From: Sulfurimicrobium sp.
GTDB taxonomy: Bacteria > Pseudomonadota > Gammaproteobacteria > Burkholderiales > Sulfuricellaceae
DNA: 64,000 nt
Direction of reading: 5' to 3'
Assembly: GCA_030652035.1 (NCBI GenBank)
Contig: JAUSBJ010000019.1
Coordinates: forward strand, 1-64,000
Below are positions 30,995-40,322 of this stretch, one piece after another. Each line of letters opens with the position of its first letter. Positions within the stretch are counted from its first letter, which is position 1. Made by a program: the position numbers and the translations under genes. The notes beneath the pieces were generated by a model, which had not been told where the DNA came from, searched no databases, and was given only the letters and a program-made list of their open reading frames with translations.

Positions 30995-33069
30995 TTAAGG
31001 GGCGTGGCCATGGCCGCGAGCAAAGTCTGCTGTGCCGACATGGGTTTGGCGCGGCGCGAGGCCTTGCGGACGTAACTGCCATCCGAGTTCATTTCCCAGG
31101 TCTGGACATTGTCCTTGAGATAAAGTTCGAGCCCTTCCTTGATCACACGTTTTTTTAGGCGCGGGTCAAGAACAGGGAAGGCCACCTCGATGCGCCGGAA
31201 CAGGTTGCGGTTCATCCAGTCGGCACTGGCAAGATAGACATCCTGAGCGCCATTGTTGCGGAAGTAGAAAATCCGCGTGTGCTCCAGAAAACGCCCGATC
31301 ACCGAGCGCACGCGGATGTTTTCCGACACCCCGGGCACGCCGGGTCTGAGTGCACACACGCCGCGAATGATCAGGTCGATCTTCACGCCGGCGCAGGATG
31401 CCTCATACAGCGCCTGAATCACTTCCGGCTCGAGCAGGGAATTCATCTTGGCGATGATCGCCGCCGGCTGGCCCGCCTTGGCATGGCCGATCTCGGCGCG
31501 AATCGCTTTGAGCAGTTGAGGATGCATGGTGAAAGGCGACTGCCACAGGTAGGTGTGCTTGGTCGCCTTGCCAAGGCCGGTCAATTGCGCAAAAACGTCG
31601 GATACATCGCTGCAGATATCGTCATTGCAGGTGAACAGGCCGAAATCGGTGTACAGCTTGGCTGTGCGCGGATGGTAATTGCCTGTCCCGAGATGCACAT
31701 AGCGGCGCAGGCCATTTTCCTCGCGCCGTACCACCAGCAGCATCTTGGCATGGGTCTTATAGCCCACCACGCCATACACCACGTGGGCGCCCGCTTCTTC
31801 CAGGCGTGCCGCCCAGTTGATGTTGGCTTCTTCATCGAAGCGCGCCATCAGCTCCACTACCACGGTCACTTCCTTGCCCTTCTTCGCCGCATTCATCAAG
31901 GCTTCCATCAGCACCGATTCAGAACCGGTGCGGTAAACCGTCTGTTTGACGGCCAGCACATTGGGGTCGTCTGCCGCCTGCTGCAGGAAGTCGACCACCG
32001 GGTTAAAGGACTGGAAAGGCTGATGCAGCAGCACATCGCCGTTGCGGATGGCCTGGAACATGTCGGGTTGCTTCTCGTCCATGCATATCGGCAAACCCGG
32101 GATGAAGGGCGGATATTTGAGGTCGGGGCGATCGACGCGGTCCGGAATCTGGATCAGGCGCACCAGGTTGACCAGGCCGTTGACCTGGTACAGATCATCC
32201 GGCCCAAGATCAAAATGAAGCAGCAGGAATTCCGCCATTTCCGGCGAACAGTTGTCCGCCACCTCGAGCCGCACCGCATTGCCGAAATGGCGGTGGGAAA
32301 GCTCGCCCTGTAGCGCCTGGCGCAGGTTGGTGACTTCTTCCTCATCCACGAACAGATTGGAGTTGCGCGTGACGCGGAACTGGTAACAACCCTTGACGTG
32401 CATGCCGGTAAACAGTTCACCGACATGGGTGTGCAGAACTGAGGAAAGAAAAACGAAGCCATATTCATGCCCGGCGATTTCCCTCGGCAACTGGATCACG
32501 CGCGGCAGTACCCGCGGCGCCTGCACGATGGCCGCGCCGGAACTGCGGCCAAAGGCGTCCTTGCCTTCCAGTTCCACGGCAAAATTAAGGCTCTTGTTCA
32601 CTACCCGCGGGAAAGGATGGGCCGGATCGAGCCCGATCGGCGTCAGTACCGGCATCACTTCGCGGAAAAAGAAATCCCTGATCCACTCGCTCTGCTCCGG
32701 ATTCCAGTGGGTGCGGCGCAGAAAACGGATGTCCTGGCGCGCCATGGCAGGCAAAATCACTTCGTTGAGCAGCTTGTATTGCCGTTCGACCAGGACGTGC
32801 GCCTCGCGGCTCACCTGTTCGAAAACCTGACGCGGCGACATCTTCTCCGGCCCGGTCACGATACTCTTGTACTTGATCTGCTCCTTGAGGCCGGCCACGC
32901 GGATCTCGAAAAACTCATCCATGTTGCTGCTGACAATACACAGGAACTTCAAGCGCTCCAGCAGCGGATTCGACTCGTCCGCCGCCTGCTCCAGCACGCG
33001 CCGGTTGAAAGCGAGTTGGGACAGTTCGCGGTTGATAAAGTATTCCGGTGCGTTGAACCTGGTTGTCAT
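30991..33069 (-). CDS. ppk: Polyphosphate kinase 1
   Basis: 692 residues, full length. Four-domain PPK1: N-terminal helical domain beginning INRELSQLAFNRRVL, the head domain, and two catalytic domains. The phosphorylated His lies in YKTHAK (His440) and the second active-site His in HLGTGNYH (His459). It makes polyphosphate from ATP, reversibly, at the inner membrane or granule. Followed by parA (four-base overlap) and preceded by yggX 34 bases away. Paired with PAP and CYTH-CHAD in this window, it points to an active polyphosphate economy. Confidence 0.96.
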   Translation of the reverse strand: MTTRFNAPEYFINRELSQLAFNRRVLEQAADESNPLLERLKFLCIVSSNMDEFFEIRVAGLKEQIKYKSIVTGPEKMSPRQVFEQVSREAHVLVERQYKLLNEVILPAMARQDIRFLRRTHWNPEQSEWIRDFFFREVMPVLTPIGLDPAHPFPRVVNKSLNFAVELEGKDAFGRSSGAAIVQAPRVLPRVIQLPREIAGHEYGFVFLSSVLHTHVGELFTGMHVKGCYQFRVTRNSNLFVDEEEVTNLRQALQGELSHRHFGNAVRLEVADNCSPEMAEFLLLHFDLGPDDLYQVNGLVNLVRLIQIPDRVDRPDLKYPPFIPGLPICMDEKQPDMFQAIRNGDVLLHQPFQSFNPVVDFLQQAADDPNVLAVKQTVYRTGSESVLMEALMNAAKKGKEVTVVVELMARFDEEANINWAARLEEAGAHVVYGVVGYKTHAKMLLVVRREENGLRRYVHLGTGNYHPRTAKLYTDFGLFTCNDDICSDVSDVFAQLTGLGKATKHTYLWQSPFTMHPQLLKAIRAEIGHAKAGQPAAIIAKMNSLLEPEVIQALYEASCAGVKIDLIIRGVCALRPGVPGVSENIRVRSVIGRFLEHTRIFYFRNNGAQDVYLASADWMNRNLFRRIEVAFPVLDPRLKKRVIKEGLELYLKDNVQTWEMNSDGSYVRKASRRAKPMSAQQTLLAAMATPLK

Positions 33070-33103
33070 GTGGCCTCGTCTGGATTAAGGACTCGTTAAT
33101 GGA

Positions 33104-33376
33104 TTACTTGCTGGGTGGCACGTAGCCCTGCGCCTTTTCTGCGCCGGCACCGAAAAAATGCGCTTCGGTCTGCTCGGCCAGATATTTGCGCGCCTTGGGG
33201 TCGGCCAGATTGAGGCGGTTCTCGTTCACCAGCATGGTCTGCTGCTTGACCCACGCAGCCCAGGCTTCCTTGGAAACATTCTCATACAGGCGCTTGCCCA
33301 GATCACCAGGGTAGGGGGGGAAATCCAGGCCTTCTGCCTCGCGGCCCAGTTTGATGCATTTAACCGTTCTAGCCAT
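33104..33376 (-). CDS. yggX: YggX-type Fe(II) trafficking protein
   Basis: 90 residues, normal for the family. Begins [18 protein letters not shown] with the conserved Cys7, followed by [16 protein letters not shown] and the C-terminal EQTEAHFFG. YggX proteins protect iron-sulfur clusters from oxidation and influence iron handling; the exact biochemistry is debated. It precedes ppk by 34 bases on the same strand and may share its transcript. An inverted-repeat element starts 17 bases upstream of its start codon. Confidence 0.94.
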   Translation of the reverse strand: MARTVKCIKLGREAEGLDFPPYPGDLGKRLYENVSKEAWAAWVKQQTMLVNENRLNLADPKARKYLAEQTEAHFFGAGAEKAQGYVPPSK

Positions 33377-33392
33377 TGCTTTAACTCCTAGT

Positions 33393-33652
33393 AGGGCGTG
33401 TTAACCCTAATTTCACGTCTGCGACGGGGGCGATTTGGGATGCCGCCCGCGAAACAAGACGCGCCGTTGTGCCGCTCACAACAAGCGACTTGTGACAAAG
33501 GGGGGCGCCCAAATCGCCCCCGTCCCGAAGGGTTGCATCGAGAAGGCAATGTCTGCGTTGTTGCGGCGCTTGCACCATTCGCTACGCACCGCGCCTAGCA
33601 TCCATCGCCTTCTCGTTGCAACGCAGGCGTGAAATTAGGGTTAACACGCCCT
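33393..33652. repeat. Nested inverted-repeat element (MITE- or REP-like)
   Basis: A 260-bp element bounded by perfect 25-bp inverted ends (33393-33417 and 33628-33652; left end starts AGGGCGTGTTAACCC). Inside, a second perfect 17-bp pair (33423-33439 with 33508-33524) and a third pair (CGAGAAGGC near 33541 with GCCTTCTCG near 33607) form further stems. No transposase, no clear target duplication. It sits between yggX and the first acyltransferase gene. Small frames within it read across stems and are not credible genes. Confidence 0.85.
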
Positions 33653-33674
33653 GCTCAACTCTTGATAATAACGA

Positions 33675-33703
33675 AAAAGCCCCGCGCAAACTACCGCGCG
33701 GGG
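33675..33703 (-). terminator. Terminator-like hairpin facing left
   Basis: CCCCGCGC (33680-33687) pairs with GCGCGGGG (33696-33703); on the minus strand CTTTTTCG follows. It would stop leftward transcription before yggX, though no leftward gene precedes it. In the rightward direction no T-run follows. Confidence 0.45.
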
Positions 33704-33747
33704 GCACATTCTCTAAACTTCAGGCCGGATATGCGATAATTCAAGCC

Positions 33748-34614
33748 ATGCAATGGTTTTTCAGACAATTTGCGCGCCTGCCGCTGTCATGGCTGCATGC
33801 GCTTGGCATCCTTACCGGCTGGCTGGTTTACTGGTCCTCCCCCGGCTACGCCACGCGTATGCGCGAGAACATCACCAGGAGCGGCCTGTGCGCCTCGCCG
33901 GCAGACTGCCGCCAGTTGTTGCGCCGAGCCATCTCCGAAGCAGGCAAAAGCGTGCTGGAACTGCCGGCCATATGGCTGCGCCCCTACGAGCAAGTCCTGA
34001 AGCTGACGCGCAAAACGGAAGGTTGGGATCGGGTGGAGGCGCTGGCGCGCGAGGGACGTGGCATCCTGTTTCTTACCCCGCATCTGGGCTGTTTCGAAAT
34101 TTCCAGCCTGTTCATCGCCAATCACATGCCGATCACCATTCTCTACCGCCCGCCCAAGCTGCGCTGGACCGAGTCGCCCATGCTGGCCGGACGCGGACGC
34201 GGCCAGGTGAGCATGGCGCCGACCGATCTCAAGGGCGTCAAGGCGCTGCTCAAGGCGCTCAAGCACGGCCAGTCCGCCGGCATCCTGCCCGATCAGGTGC
34301 CGGGCAAGGGAGAGGGCGTGTGGGCGGATTTTTTCGGCCGCCCGGCCTATACCATGACCCTGTTGCAACGCTTGCAACATTCCACCGGTGCGGCCATCGT
34401 GCTGGTATTCGCGGAACGCCTGCCAGGAGGCCGGGGCTACGACCTGTGGTTCGAACCGCTGGCGGAAGCATTGCCGCAGGATGCGACGGAGGCAGCGCGC
34501 AACATCAATACTGCGGTCGAAAACCTGGTGCGGCGCAACCCGGCGCAATACCTTTGGAGCTACAACCGCTACAAGGCGCCCAAAGGTTCCAGAGAAAAAG
34601 CGGAAAACCAGTGA
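33748..34614 (+). CDS. LpxL/HtrB-type lipid A acyltransferase
   Basis: 288 residues from the ATG at 33748; the frame runs further upstream into the repeat region but without coding character. Membrane anchor at about 10-28, then the acyltransferase motifs: LTPHLGCFE with the catalytic His-x4-Glu, RPPK, and ILPDQVPGKGEGV. Family members add secondary acyl chains to lipid A at the inner membrane. The stop overlaps the GTG start of a second member (GTGA), so two paralogues are co-translated. Which acts first on lipid A is not visible. Confidence 0.9.
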   Translation: MQWFFRQFARLPLSWLHALGILTGWLVYWSSPGYATRMRENITRSGLCASPADCRQLLRRAISEAGKSVLELPAIWLRPYEQVLKLTRKTEGWDRVEALAREGRGILFLTPHLGCFEISSLFIANHMPITILYRPPKLRWTESPMLAGRGRGQVSMAPTDLKGVKALLKALKHGQSAGILPDQVPGKGEGVWADFFGRPAYTMTLLQRLQHSTGAAIVLVFAERLPGGRGYDLWFEPLAEALPQDATEAARNINTAVENLVRRNPAQYLWSYNRYKAPKGSREKAENQ

Positions 34615-35483
34615 TCCGCTTCGGCATTTTCATCTTCTGGCTGCTGCATTTCCTCCCCCTGCCCCTGCTGGCCCCCGTCGGCAAGGGCATGGGCATGCTG
34701 CTCTACTGGCTGGGGCGCGAGCGGCGGCGGGTTGCGCGCACCAACCTGCGCCTGTGCTTTCCAGACACGCCAGACGCGCAGCGCGAGCAGTTGGTACGTG
34801 CCCACTTCCGTGCTTTCGGGCAGAGCCTGCTCGACCGCGGCATCCTGTGGTGGTCGTCTGAACGCCGCCTGCGCCGCCTGGTCAAAATCGAAGGTCTGGA
34901 ACACTGGCAAGCCGTCAAGGACCAGCCTGTGATCTGGCTGGCGCCGCACTTCGTCGGCCTCGACATGGGCGGTGTGCGCCTGACCGCCGACCGCTCTCTG
35001 GTTTCGATGTATAGCCGGCAAAAGAGCCGGGCAATCGATGAATTGCTGCTGCACGCCAGGACCCGCTTCAACCCCTGCATCATGGTGTCACGCCAGGAAG
35101 GACTGAAGCCGGTCATCAAGGCGATGAAGCAGGGCCTCCCCTTCTACTACCTGCCGGACATGGATTTCGGCGCGCGCGATGCCGAATTCGTGCCTTTTTT
35201 CGGCGTCCCCGCCGCCACCGTCACCGCCCTGCCGCGCCTCGCCAAACTCACCGGTGCGGCTGTGCTACCTGTGGTCACGCGCCAGCTGCCCGGCGGCAAG
35301 GGCTACGTGGCGCGCTTCTATCCCGCCTGGGACAATTTCCCGAGCGGCGACAGCTACGCCGACACCCTGCGCATGAATCACTTCATCGAGGCGCGGATCA
35401 AGGAAATGCCAGAGCAGTATTTCTGGCTGCACAAACGCTTCAAGACCCGTCCGCCGGGAGAAGGGAAAATCTACGGCGCATGA
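34611..35483 (+). CDS. Second LpxL/HtrB-type acyltransferase
   Basis: 290 residues from GTG 34611, fixed by the four-base overlap with the upstream stop. N-terminal membrane segment (about 4-22), RTNLRLCFP, the catalytic LAPHFVGLDMGG (His-x4-Asp form), SRQEGLKPVIKAM and YLPDMDFGA. The HX4D variant and DMDFG are typical of the lauroyl/palmitoleoyl branch. It acts on lipid A at the inner membrane together with its neighbour. Followed by decayed sequence rather than another working gene. Confidence 0.92.
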   Translation: MIRFGIFIFWLLHFLPLPLLAPVGKGMGMLLYWLGRERRRVARTNLRLCFPDTPDAQREQLVRAHFRAFGQSLLDRGILWWSSERRLRRLVKIEGLEHWQAVKDQPVIWLAPHFVGLDMGGVRLTADRSLVSMYSRQKSRAIDELLLHARTRFNPCIMVSRQEGLKPVIKAMKQGLPFYYLPDMDFGARDAEFVPFFGVPAATVTALPRLAKLTGAAVLPVVTRQLPGGKGYVARFYPAWDNFPSGDSYADTLRMNHFIEARIKEMPEQYFWLHKRFKTRPPGEGKIYGA

Positions 35484-35505
35484 GATGCGCCAATAGCAAG
35501 ACAGC

Positions 35506-36115
35506 ATGGCGAAGCTACCCCCCAACCGCCTGAAGGCCTCAAATTCGGCATCGCCATCAAGCTTGGCGCCCTGCTCGCTGCATTCGGCGTGCTGGCCAGC
35601 GGGCTTATCGGCTACTACACCTATCATGCAACGCGGGGCATTCTGGTTAGAAAAGCAAGCCAGGATCTTCTACAGCCCACACAGGTGCTGGGCCGGCGAT
35701 TCTCGATCCTGATGGCGAAGTTGCCAACGACGCCCGTTTTCTGGCGGAGATGCCCCGCTCACACGACATTTTCGGCAGCGGACATGTGGCGGCAATTTCG
35801 CGCCAAAACCTGTCAGCCGAGTTTAAGGGCCTACTGGATGGCGCTCACGCCGGCCTGAAACAGCCAACCTTGCAAGTCGCAGCACCCGTGATGGTGCGAT
35901 CATGGTAACGCCCTGGGGGGGCATTGTGATCAATGTCGACCGGAACCGCCCGCTTAAGGCCGATCTGGGCGCAGTCGCTACGTATCAGCGCCAGCATCGG
36001 CATCAGCGTCTTTCCCAAAGATGGCGGCAACATGGAGGAATTGCTGCATAACGCCGATGTCGCGATGTATGACTCCAAACGTAGTGGTCGTAACACCCTC
36101 CGTTTCCATTCGTAA
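35506..36115 (+). pseudogene. Remnant of a diguanylate cyclase with sensor region
   Basis: Fragments of one former protein appear in different frames. An N-terminal membrane segment reads GVLASGLIGYYTYHATRG at 35589 onward, a sensor-like part reads DARFLAEMPRSHDIFGSG in another frame (about 35700-35900, closed by a stop), and the C-terminal third of a GGDEF domain (ISASIGISVFPKDGG, NADVAMYDSKRSGRN) lies at 35933-36115. The central GGDEF half with the active site is missing. At least two frameshifts and a large deletion; not functional. Confidence 0.8.
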
Positions 36116-36161
36116 AACAGTCACTCCTGAATATCGTGGATATGCGAACAATCCTGGATAA

Positions 36162-36585
36162 CCGCTTCCAGGTTCACAGGGCTACAACAGGCTGGACTTG
36201 CAACTCCCGGCCACCGTTCTATTGGCGGACAAGGCCGGCGCGCCCTTCGCGCATCACGCCGTCTGTTTGGATGGGTGCCACAATCTCGAGCATTTTCGCT
36301 TCAAAGATTTTGACCAAGCCATGATGAGGTGCCAAAATCTCGCCTGACGGGCATGAGCGGGCAATTGACGTAGATGTACGCGATCCGCAGCATCTGCGTT
36401 ACGATACCAGGAAGGCGGCAGAAGAAATGGCCTGCTCCGGCATGGCCAGCTACTGCATGTCACTTGATCCGAAAACGGACCATATATGCATCCCGGATTT
36501 TCAGGGCCAAGAACCGTATGGCGGCAAACCATGTGGAACGGCTGCCTGAAAAAACGCCACTACTTTATGCAGGACTTACGCAATG
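36162..36585 (+). pseudogene. norD: Decayed 3' part of norD (NO reductase activation)
   Basis: In three successive frames I read pieces of the NorD C-terminal von Willebrand A region: FRFKDFDQAM (ends at a stop, 36347), then PDGHERAIDVDVRDPQHLRY with YDTRKAAEEMACSGMASYCM (about 36343-36540), then HVERLPEKTPLLYAGLT (to about 36585). Intact NorD has these in the same order (KDFD, LTDGEPxDIDV, VERLP..LPLLYAGLT). The 5' two thirds are absent. norB, norC and norQ are not in the window. Assignment rests on remembered family motifs, so a search should confirm it. Confidence 0.65.
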
Positions 36586-36885
36586 GCACAACAGCTTTAT
36601 GTCGGTATCGACAAGGATGAAAAAGGCGGCTTGACTCACCTGGGCCGCATGGTGCGCGATGCCTGGGTGTTTGGCATCCTGCCCGAAACGGAAACCTGCA
36701 CGGGTTGGGATTTCGCCCGTATGCAAAATCTGTACGATAAAGTGTATGCTGCCTGGGAGCCCTATGCGCATATTCCCAGCCGGCTTCCGGACGACTTGCG
36801 CGAGCGCCATACCAGGATGTACGCGCAAGCCATCAAGAAAGCGCATGACACCGGCTGGGACGCGGAACTGGGCGAGGACGAATAA
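36583..36885 (+). CDS. Small conserved hypothetical protein
   Basis: 100 residues, no signal peptide or membrane segment, acidic C terminus (GEDE). Contains LYVGIDKDEKGGLTHLGRMVRDAWVFGILPETE-type ordered sequence (quoted in part: GGLTHLGRMVRDAWVFG) and several aromatic residues; I recognise no family. AGGA eight bases before the ATG lies within the norD remnant tail. Intact frame amid decayed surroundings suggests it is kept by selection. The function is unknown. Confidence 0.7.
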   Translation: MAQQLYVGIDKDEKGGLTHLGRMVRDAWVFGILPETETCTGWDFARMQNLYDKVYAAWEPYAHIPSRLPDDLRERHTRMYAQAIKKAHDTGWDAELGEDE

Positions 36886-37236
36886 GTCCCCGGAAATTTA
36901 TCCGGCGCTCGGGCGCCGGGAATTTGGGAACTCGCGCTGCCCCGTCAAAACACCCCTTTGCTGCAGGGCACGAGAGCGTTCCGCCTGCAGGCGCACCTTC
37001 GAGAAAAACAAACTCCCCAGCATCCTGAATCGCAAGGTATAGCATAACGCAGCGGGGCAAACTGGCCGGAGGCGTTGCGCGACAGCAGTGCATGCGCCAG
37101 ATTGTATTGTCGAGGTGGAAATCGGGGTTCGCGCGCTGATTCGAGGTTACGGTAACAGGCAATTTGCATGCATACTCCATGCGTGGCGCACAAGCTGCAA
37201 GAATTATCCTTGTCTTTGAGCATTTCGAGGAAATGT
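36886..37236. other. 351-base gap without recognisable gene
   Basis: A GC-rich hairpin (CCGGCGC at 36902-36908 with its complement at 36913-36919) follows the previous gene but has only a short T-run after it. The rest shows no coding character on either strand that I can support and no PhoB-type repeats. Confidence 0.5.
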
Positions 37237-37674
37237 ATGATCAAAAAACCGATCCAGGAATTCAACAAATGGTTGCTCTCCCTGGTGGAGCATATAGGCC
37301 TCCTGATCATCGCCATTGCCACGGTGTTCGCCATGGGAAGCGAAGTCATGGTCATGGTGCGGGCGGGGCAGGTAACCCTGGCCGACCTGCTGCTGCTCTT
37401 CCTCTACCTGGAAGTGCTGGCGATGGTTGGGCTGTATTACAGAACGGGCAAACTGCCGGTGCGCTTTCCGCTGTACATCGGCATGGTGGCGCTGGCGCGC
37501 TATCTGATCCTGGACATGAAGGCCATGGACGACTGGCGCATGCTCGCGGTGAGCGGTTCGATCCTGATGCTGACGATGGCGGTGCTGATGATCCGGTTCG
37601 GCCATGTTCGTTATCCCTATCCTGGCGACGAGCAGGTAGCCGAGTCACATAACAGCGATCAAACCAAGAGTTGA
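37237..37674 (+). CDS. PsiE-family membrane protein
   Basis: 145 residues from the ATG at 37237 (GAGGAA seven bases upstream); a longer frame has no ribosome site. Four membrane segments (about 14-36, 48-66, 78-96, 104-122), with VEHIGLLIIAIATVFAM, LLLFLYLEVLAMVGLYY and LPVRFPLYIGMVALARYLIL, the PsiE (phosphate-starvation-inducible E) signature. The biochemical role of PsiE is unknown. In E. coli it is under PhoB and CRP control; here no clear Pho box lies upstream. Confidence 0.85.
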   Translation: MIKKPIQEFNKWLLSLVEHIGLLIIAIATVFAMGSEVMVMVRAGQVTLADLLLLFLYLEVLAMVGLYYRTGKLPVRFPLYIGMVALARYLILDMKAMDDWRMLAVSGSILMLTMAVLMIRFGHVRYPYPGDEQVAESHNSDQTKS

Positions 37675-37773
37675 GCAATTTCCGGAAGATTCGCCTCAAC
37701 CTGCAGCGCTGCTGCGCAGAGACCAGCGGCACGCTAAAATGGACGATACGGAACCGATCAAGGAACAAGACGA

Positions 37774-38271
37774 ATGAGCGTACAAGTTAAAATTGGCGTC
37801 GTCATGGGCAGCACCAGCGACTGGGATATCATGCGCCACGCCTGCGACATGCTGCGTAGCCTCGGCGTGCCCTATGAAGCACGCGTGGTTTCGGCGCACC
37901 GCACCCCGGACCTGCTGTTCAAGTATGCGGAAGAAGCCCAAGCGCGCGGGCTGGCCTGCATTATTGCCGGCGCCGGCGGGGCTGCGCACCTTCCCGGCAT
38001 GCTGGCGGCAAAGACCGCTGTGCCTGTGCTGGGCGTCCCTGTGCCGTCGCGCTACCTGAAGGGCATCGATTCGCTGCTGTCCATCGTGCAAATGCCGAAA
38101 GGCATCCCGGTCGCCACTTTTGCCCTGGGCGAAGCGGGAGCGGCCAATGCCGCCCTGTTCGCCGCCGCCCTGCTGGCGCCTCATGACCCCGAGACCGCGC
38201 GCCGCCTGGATGCTTTCCGTGCTGCCCAGAGCGAAGCCGCGCTGACCTCGACCCTGCCGGAGCAGCCATGA
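37774..38271 (+). CDS. purE: 5-(Carboxyamino)imidazole ribonucleotide mutase
   Basis: 165 residues. Class I Pur[13 protein letters not shown] at the start, [13 protein letters not shown] with the catalytic His, [14 protein letters not shown] and PVLGVPVPS. It converts N5-CAIR to CAIR in purine synthesis, directly after PurK in the pathway. The stop overlaps purK by four bases (ATGA). The start has no strong ribosome site (AAGGAACAAGACGA) but matches the family N terminus. Confidence 0.96.
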   Translation: MSVQVKIGVVMGSTSDWDIMRHACDMLRSLGVPYEARVVSAHRTPDLLFKYAEEAQARGLACIIAGAGGAAHLPGMLAAKTAVPVLGVPVPSRYLKGIDSLLSIVQMPKGIPVATFALGEAGAANAALFAAALLAPHDPETARRLDAFRAAQSEAALTSTLPEQP

Positions 38272-39422
38272 ACCAGGCAGACGCCTCCAGCATGATCCTG
38301 CCCCCCGCCACCCTCGGCATACTCGGCGGCGGCCAATTGGGCCGCATGTTCACGGTGGCGGCGCGAACCATGGGTTACCGCGTGATGGTGCTGGACCCCG
38401 ACCCGGACAGCCCCGCCGGCGCACTGGCCGACATCCACCTGCGCGCGGCTTACCGTGACCACGCTGCGCTGGAGAAAATGGGCCGCGCCTGCGCGGCGGT
38501 CACCACCGAATTCGAAAATGTACCGGCCGATAGCCTGGAATTCCTGGCACAATTCTGCCCGGTACGCCCAGGTGCTGCCGCTGTCGAAATTGCCCAGGAC
38601 CGCCGCCGCGAAAAAACATTCCTGCAGTCGAACGGCTTCAGTACAGCGCCGTTCGAAACGGTGGAAAATCACAGCGATCTTGCCGCCGCCTTCAGGATTA
38701 TCGGCTCACCCGCTGTGCTCAAGACCGCCCGCATGGGCTATGACGGCAAAGGCCAAGCGAAAGTCAACAGCATCGCCGAACTTGACGCCGCTTTCCAGCA
38801 GATGGGCGCGGTACCCTGCGTGCTGGAAGCCTGGATGCCGCTGCAGACTGAAATCTCAGTGGTGGTGGCGCGCGGCGTCGGCGGACAAACGGCCGCTTTC
38901 CCTGCGGCAGAAAACCACCACGCACACGGCATCCTCGATACCAGCATTGTGCCCGCGCAAGTCGCTGCCGAACTGGCCGAACAGGCACTCGACACCGCCA
39001 CGGCCATTGCTGCCGTGCTCGATTACTGCGGCGTGCTGGCGGTGGAGTTTTTCGTGCTTGGCGATGGCCGTCTGCTGGTCAACGAAATTGCCCCGCGCCC
39101 GCACAATAGCGGCCACTTCACGCTGAACGCCTGTGTTACTTCGCAGTTCGAGCAGCAGGTGCGAACGGTAGCGGGCCTGCCGCTGGGCGCGCCCGACCTG
39201 CTGCGCCCGGTGGCGATGCTCAACCTGCTTGGAGACCTGTGGCGGAATGGGCAGGAACCGCCATGGGACGTCGTACTGCGCCATCCACAGGCAAAATTGC
39301 ACCTGTATGGCAAGCGGGGCGCCCATCCCGGCCGCAAGATGGGGCACATCAACGTGCTGAGCGAAAGCGTGGATGATGCACTCGGGCAGGCGCTCGACCT
39401 GCGAGCCGCGCTGACAGCTTAA
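38268..39422 (+). CDS. purK: N5-carboxyaminoimidazole ribonucleotide synthetase
   Basis: 384 residues. ATP-grasp enzyme: [12 protein letters not shown] at residues 17-28, [20 protein letters not shown] (ATP-grasp loop) and [14 protein letters not shown] near the C-terminal third. It carboxylates AIR using ATP and bicarbonate, handing N5-CAIR to PurE. Start fixed by overlap with purE. An in-frame ATG nine codons later is less likely. Cytoplasmic, with a usual length. Confidence 0.96.
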   Translation: MNQADASSMILPPATLGILGGGQLGRMFTVAARTMGYRVMVLDPDPDSPAGALADIHLRAAYRDHAALEKMGRACAAVTTEFENVPADSLEFLAQFCPVRPGAAAVEIAQDRRREKTFLQSNGFSTAPFETVENHSDLAAAFRIIGSPAVLKTARMGYDGKGQAKVNSIAELDAAFQQMGAVPCVLEAWMPLQTEISVVVARGVGGQTAAFPAAENHHAHGILDTSIVPAQVAAELAEQALDTATAIAAVLDYCGVLAVEFFVLGDGRLLVNEIAPRPHNSGHFTLNACVTSQFEQQVRTVAGLPLGAPDLLRPVAMLNLLGDLWRNGQEPPWDVVLRHPQAKLHLYGKRGAHPGRKMGHINVLSESVDDALGQALDLRAALTA

Positions 39423-39443
39423 GAATCAAACGGACAAAGCCCA

Positions 39444-40322
39444 ATGCCCCTGGTACACATGAACGATATGCTGAATCACGCCTACCGCCACGCGTATGCC
39501 GTTGGCGCATTTGGCGTGGTCACGCTGGATTTTCTCGAAGCCATCATCCGGGCGGCGGAAAATTTTCGCGCACCGGTCATCCTCAATCTGACCGAGTCGC
39601 ATTTTGACTATTACGATTTCGATCTGCTGGCCCCGGCTGTCGTGGCGGCAGCGCGACGCGCCAAGGTACCAGTGGCGATCCATCTCGATCATGGCCGCAG
39701 TATCGAATCCGCCGAGCGGGCGATACGCTGCGGTTTCAGCGGGGTGATGGTGGACTACTCGGATCAGCTCTTCGAAGACAATCTGCGCCTCACGCGCGAT
39801 GTGGTCAAGCTGGCACATGCCAGCGAAGTATCGGTGGAGGGTGAACTGGGCTATATCCCGGGGGGCGAGGGCGAGAACGCAGAAAACATGTCGCTCGAAT
39901 TTGAATACACTTCGCATTCGGAAGCCAAGGTGTTCGTGTCGCGCACCGGAGTGGATTGCCTCGCGGTATCCATCGGCACCGTGCACGGGCGCATGAAGGG
40001 GATACCGAAGCTGGATTATGCGCGCCTGGCGAGAATCAACGAAGCGGTGGAAATACCTCTGGTCATCCACGGGGGAAGCGGGCTTTCCGACGACCAGTTC
40101 CGCAAGCTGATCGCCAACGGGGTGGCCAAGATCAACTATTACACCGCGCTTTCCGATCTTGCCGTGCGGCATATCCGGGAAAATCCCTCCATCGGCGACA
40201 ACGGTTACATGGCCCTCAAGCGCAGCATCCGGGAAGCGGTGCGCGCCGAGATTGAACGCTGCATCCGCCTGTGGGGCAGCGGCGGGCGAGCGGCGGAAGT
40301 GCTGGAACAGTGCCGCCATTAG
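39444..40322 (+). CDS. Class II aldolase (fructose/tagatose-bisphosphate type)
   Basis: 292 residues, class II FbaA/GatY-like barrel. Zinc and catalytic sites: HLDHGRS (metal His), VEGELGYIPGGE (metal Glu), VSIGTVHGRMKG and LVIHGGSGLSD (metal His and phosphate loop). Such enzymes cleave ketose bisphosphates to dihydroxyacetone phosphate and an aldehyde. It follows purK by 21 bases and may ride on the same transcript. The sugar cannot be told from the sequence alone. It is shorter than the 345-residue Fba of the Calvin-cycle type. Confidence 0.85.
   Translation: MPLVHMNDMLNHAYRHAYAVGAFGVVTLDFLEAIIRAAENFRAPVILNLTESHFDYYDFDLLAPAVVAAARRAKVPVAIHLDHGRSIESAERAIRCGFSGVMVDYSDQLFEDNLRLTRDVVKLAHASEVSVEGELGYIPGGEGENAENMSLEFEYTSHSEAKVFVSRTGVDCLAVSIGTVHGRMKGIPKLDYARLARINEAVEIPLVIHGGSGLSDDQFRKLIANGVAKINYYTALSDLAVRHIRENPSIGDNGYMALKRSIREAVRAEIERCIRLWGSGGRAAEVLEQCRH

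Noticed and set aside
33398-33632. Two overlapping 65-codon frames in the inverted-repeat element
   Set aside because: They read through perfect stems and have no ribosome site; composition is that of the repeat.
33753-34610. Upstream continuation of the second acyltransferase frame
   Set aside because: It is a shifted reading of the first acyltransferase gene; the GTG at 34611 is the family start.
37168-37236. N-terminal extension of the PsiE-like gene
   Set aside because: No ribosome site, sequence outside the family; ATG 37237 has GAGGAA.
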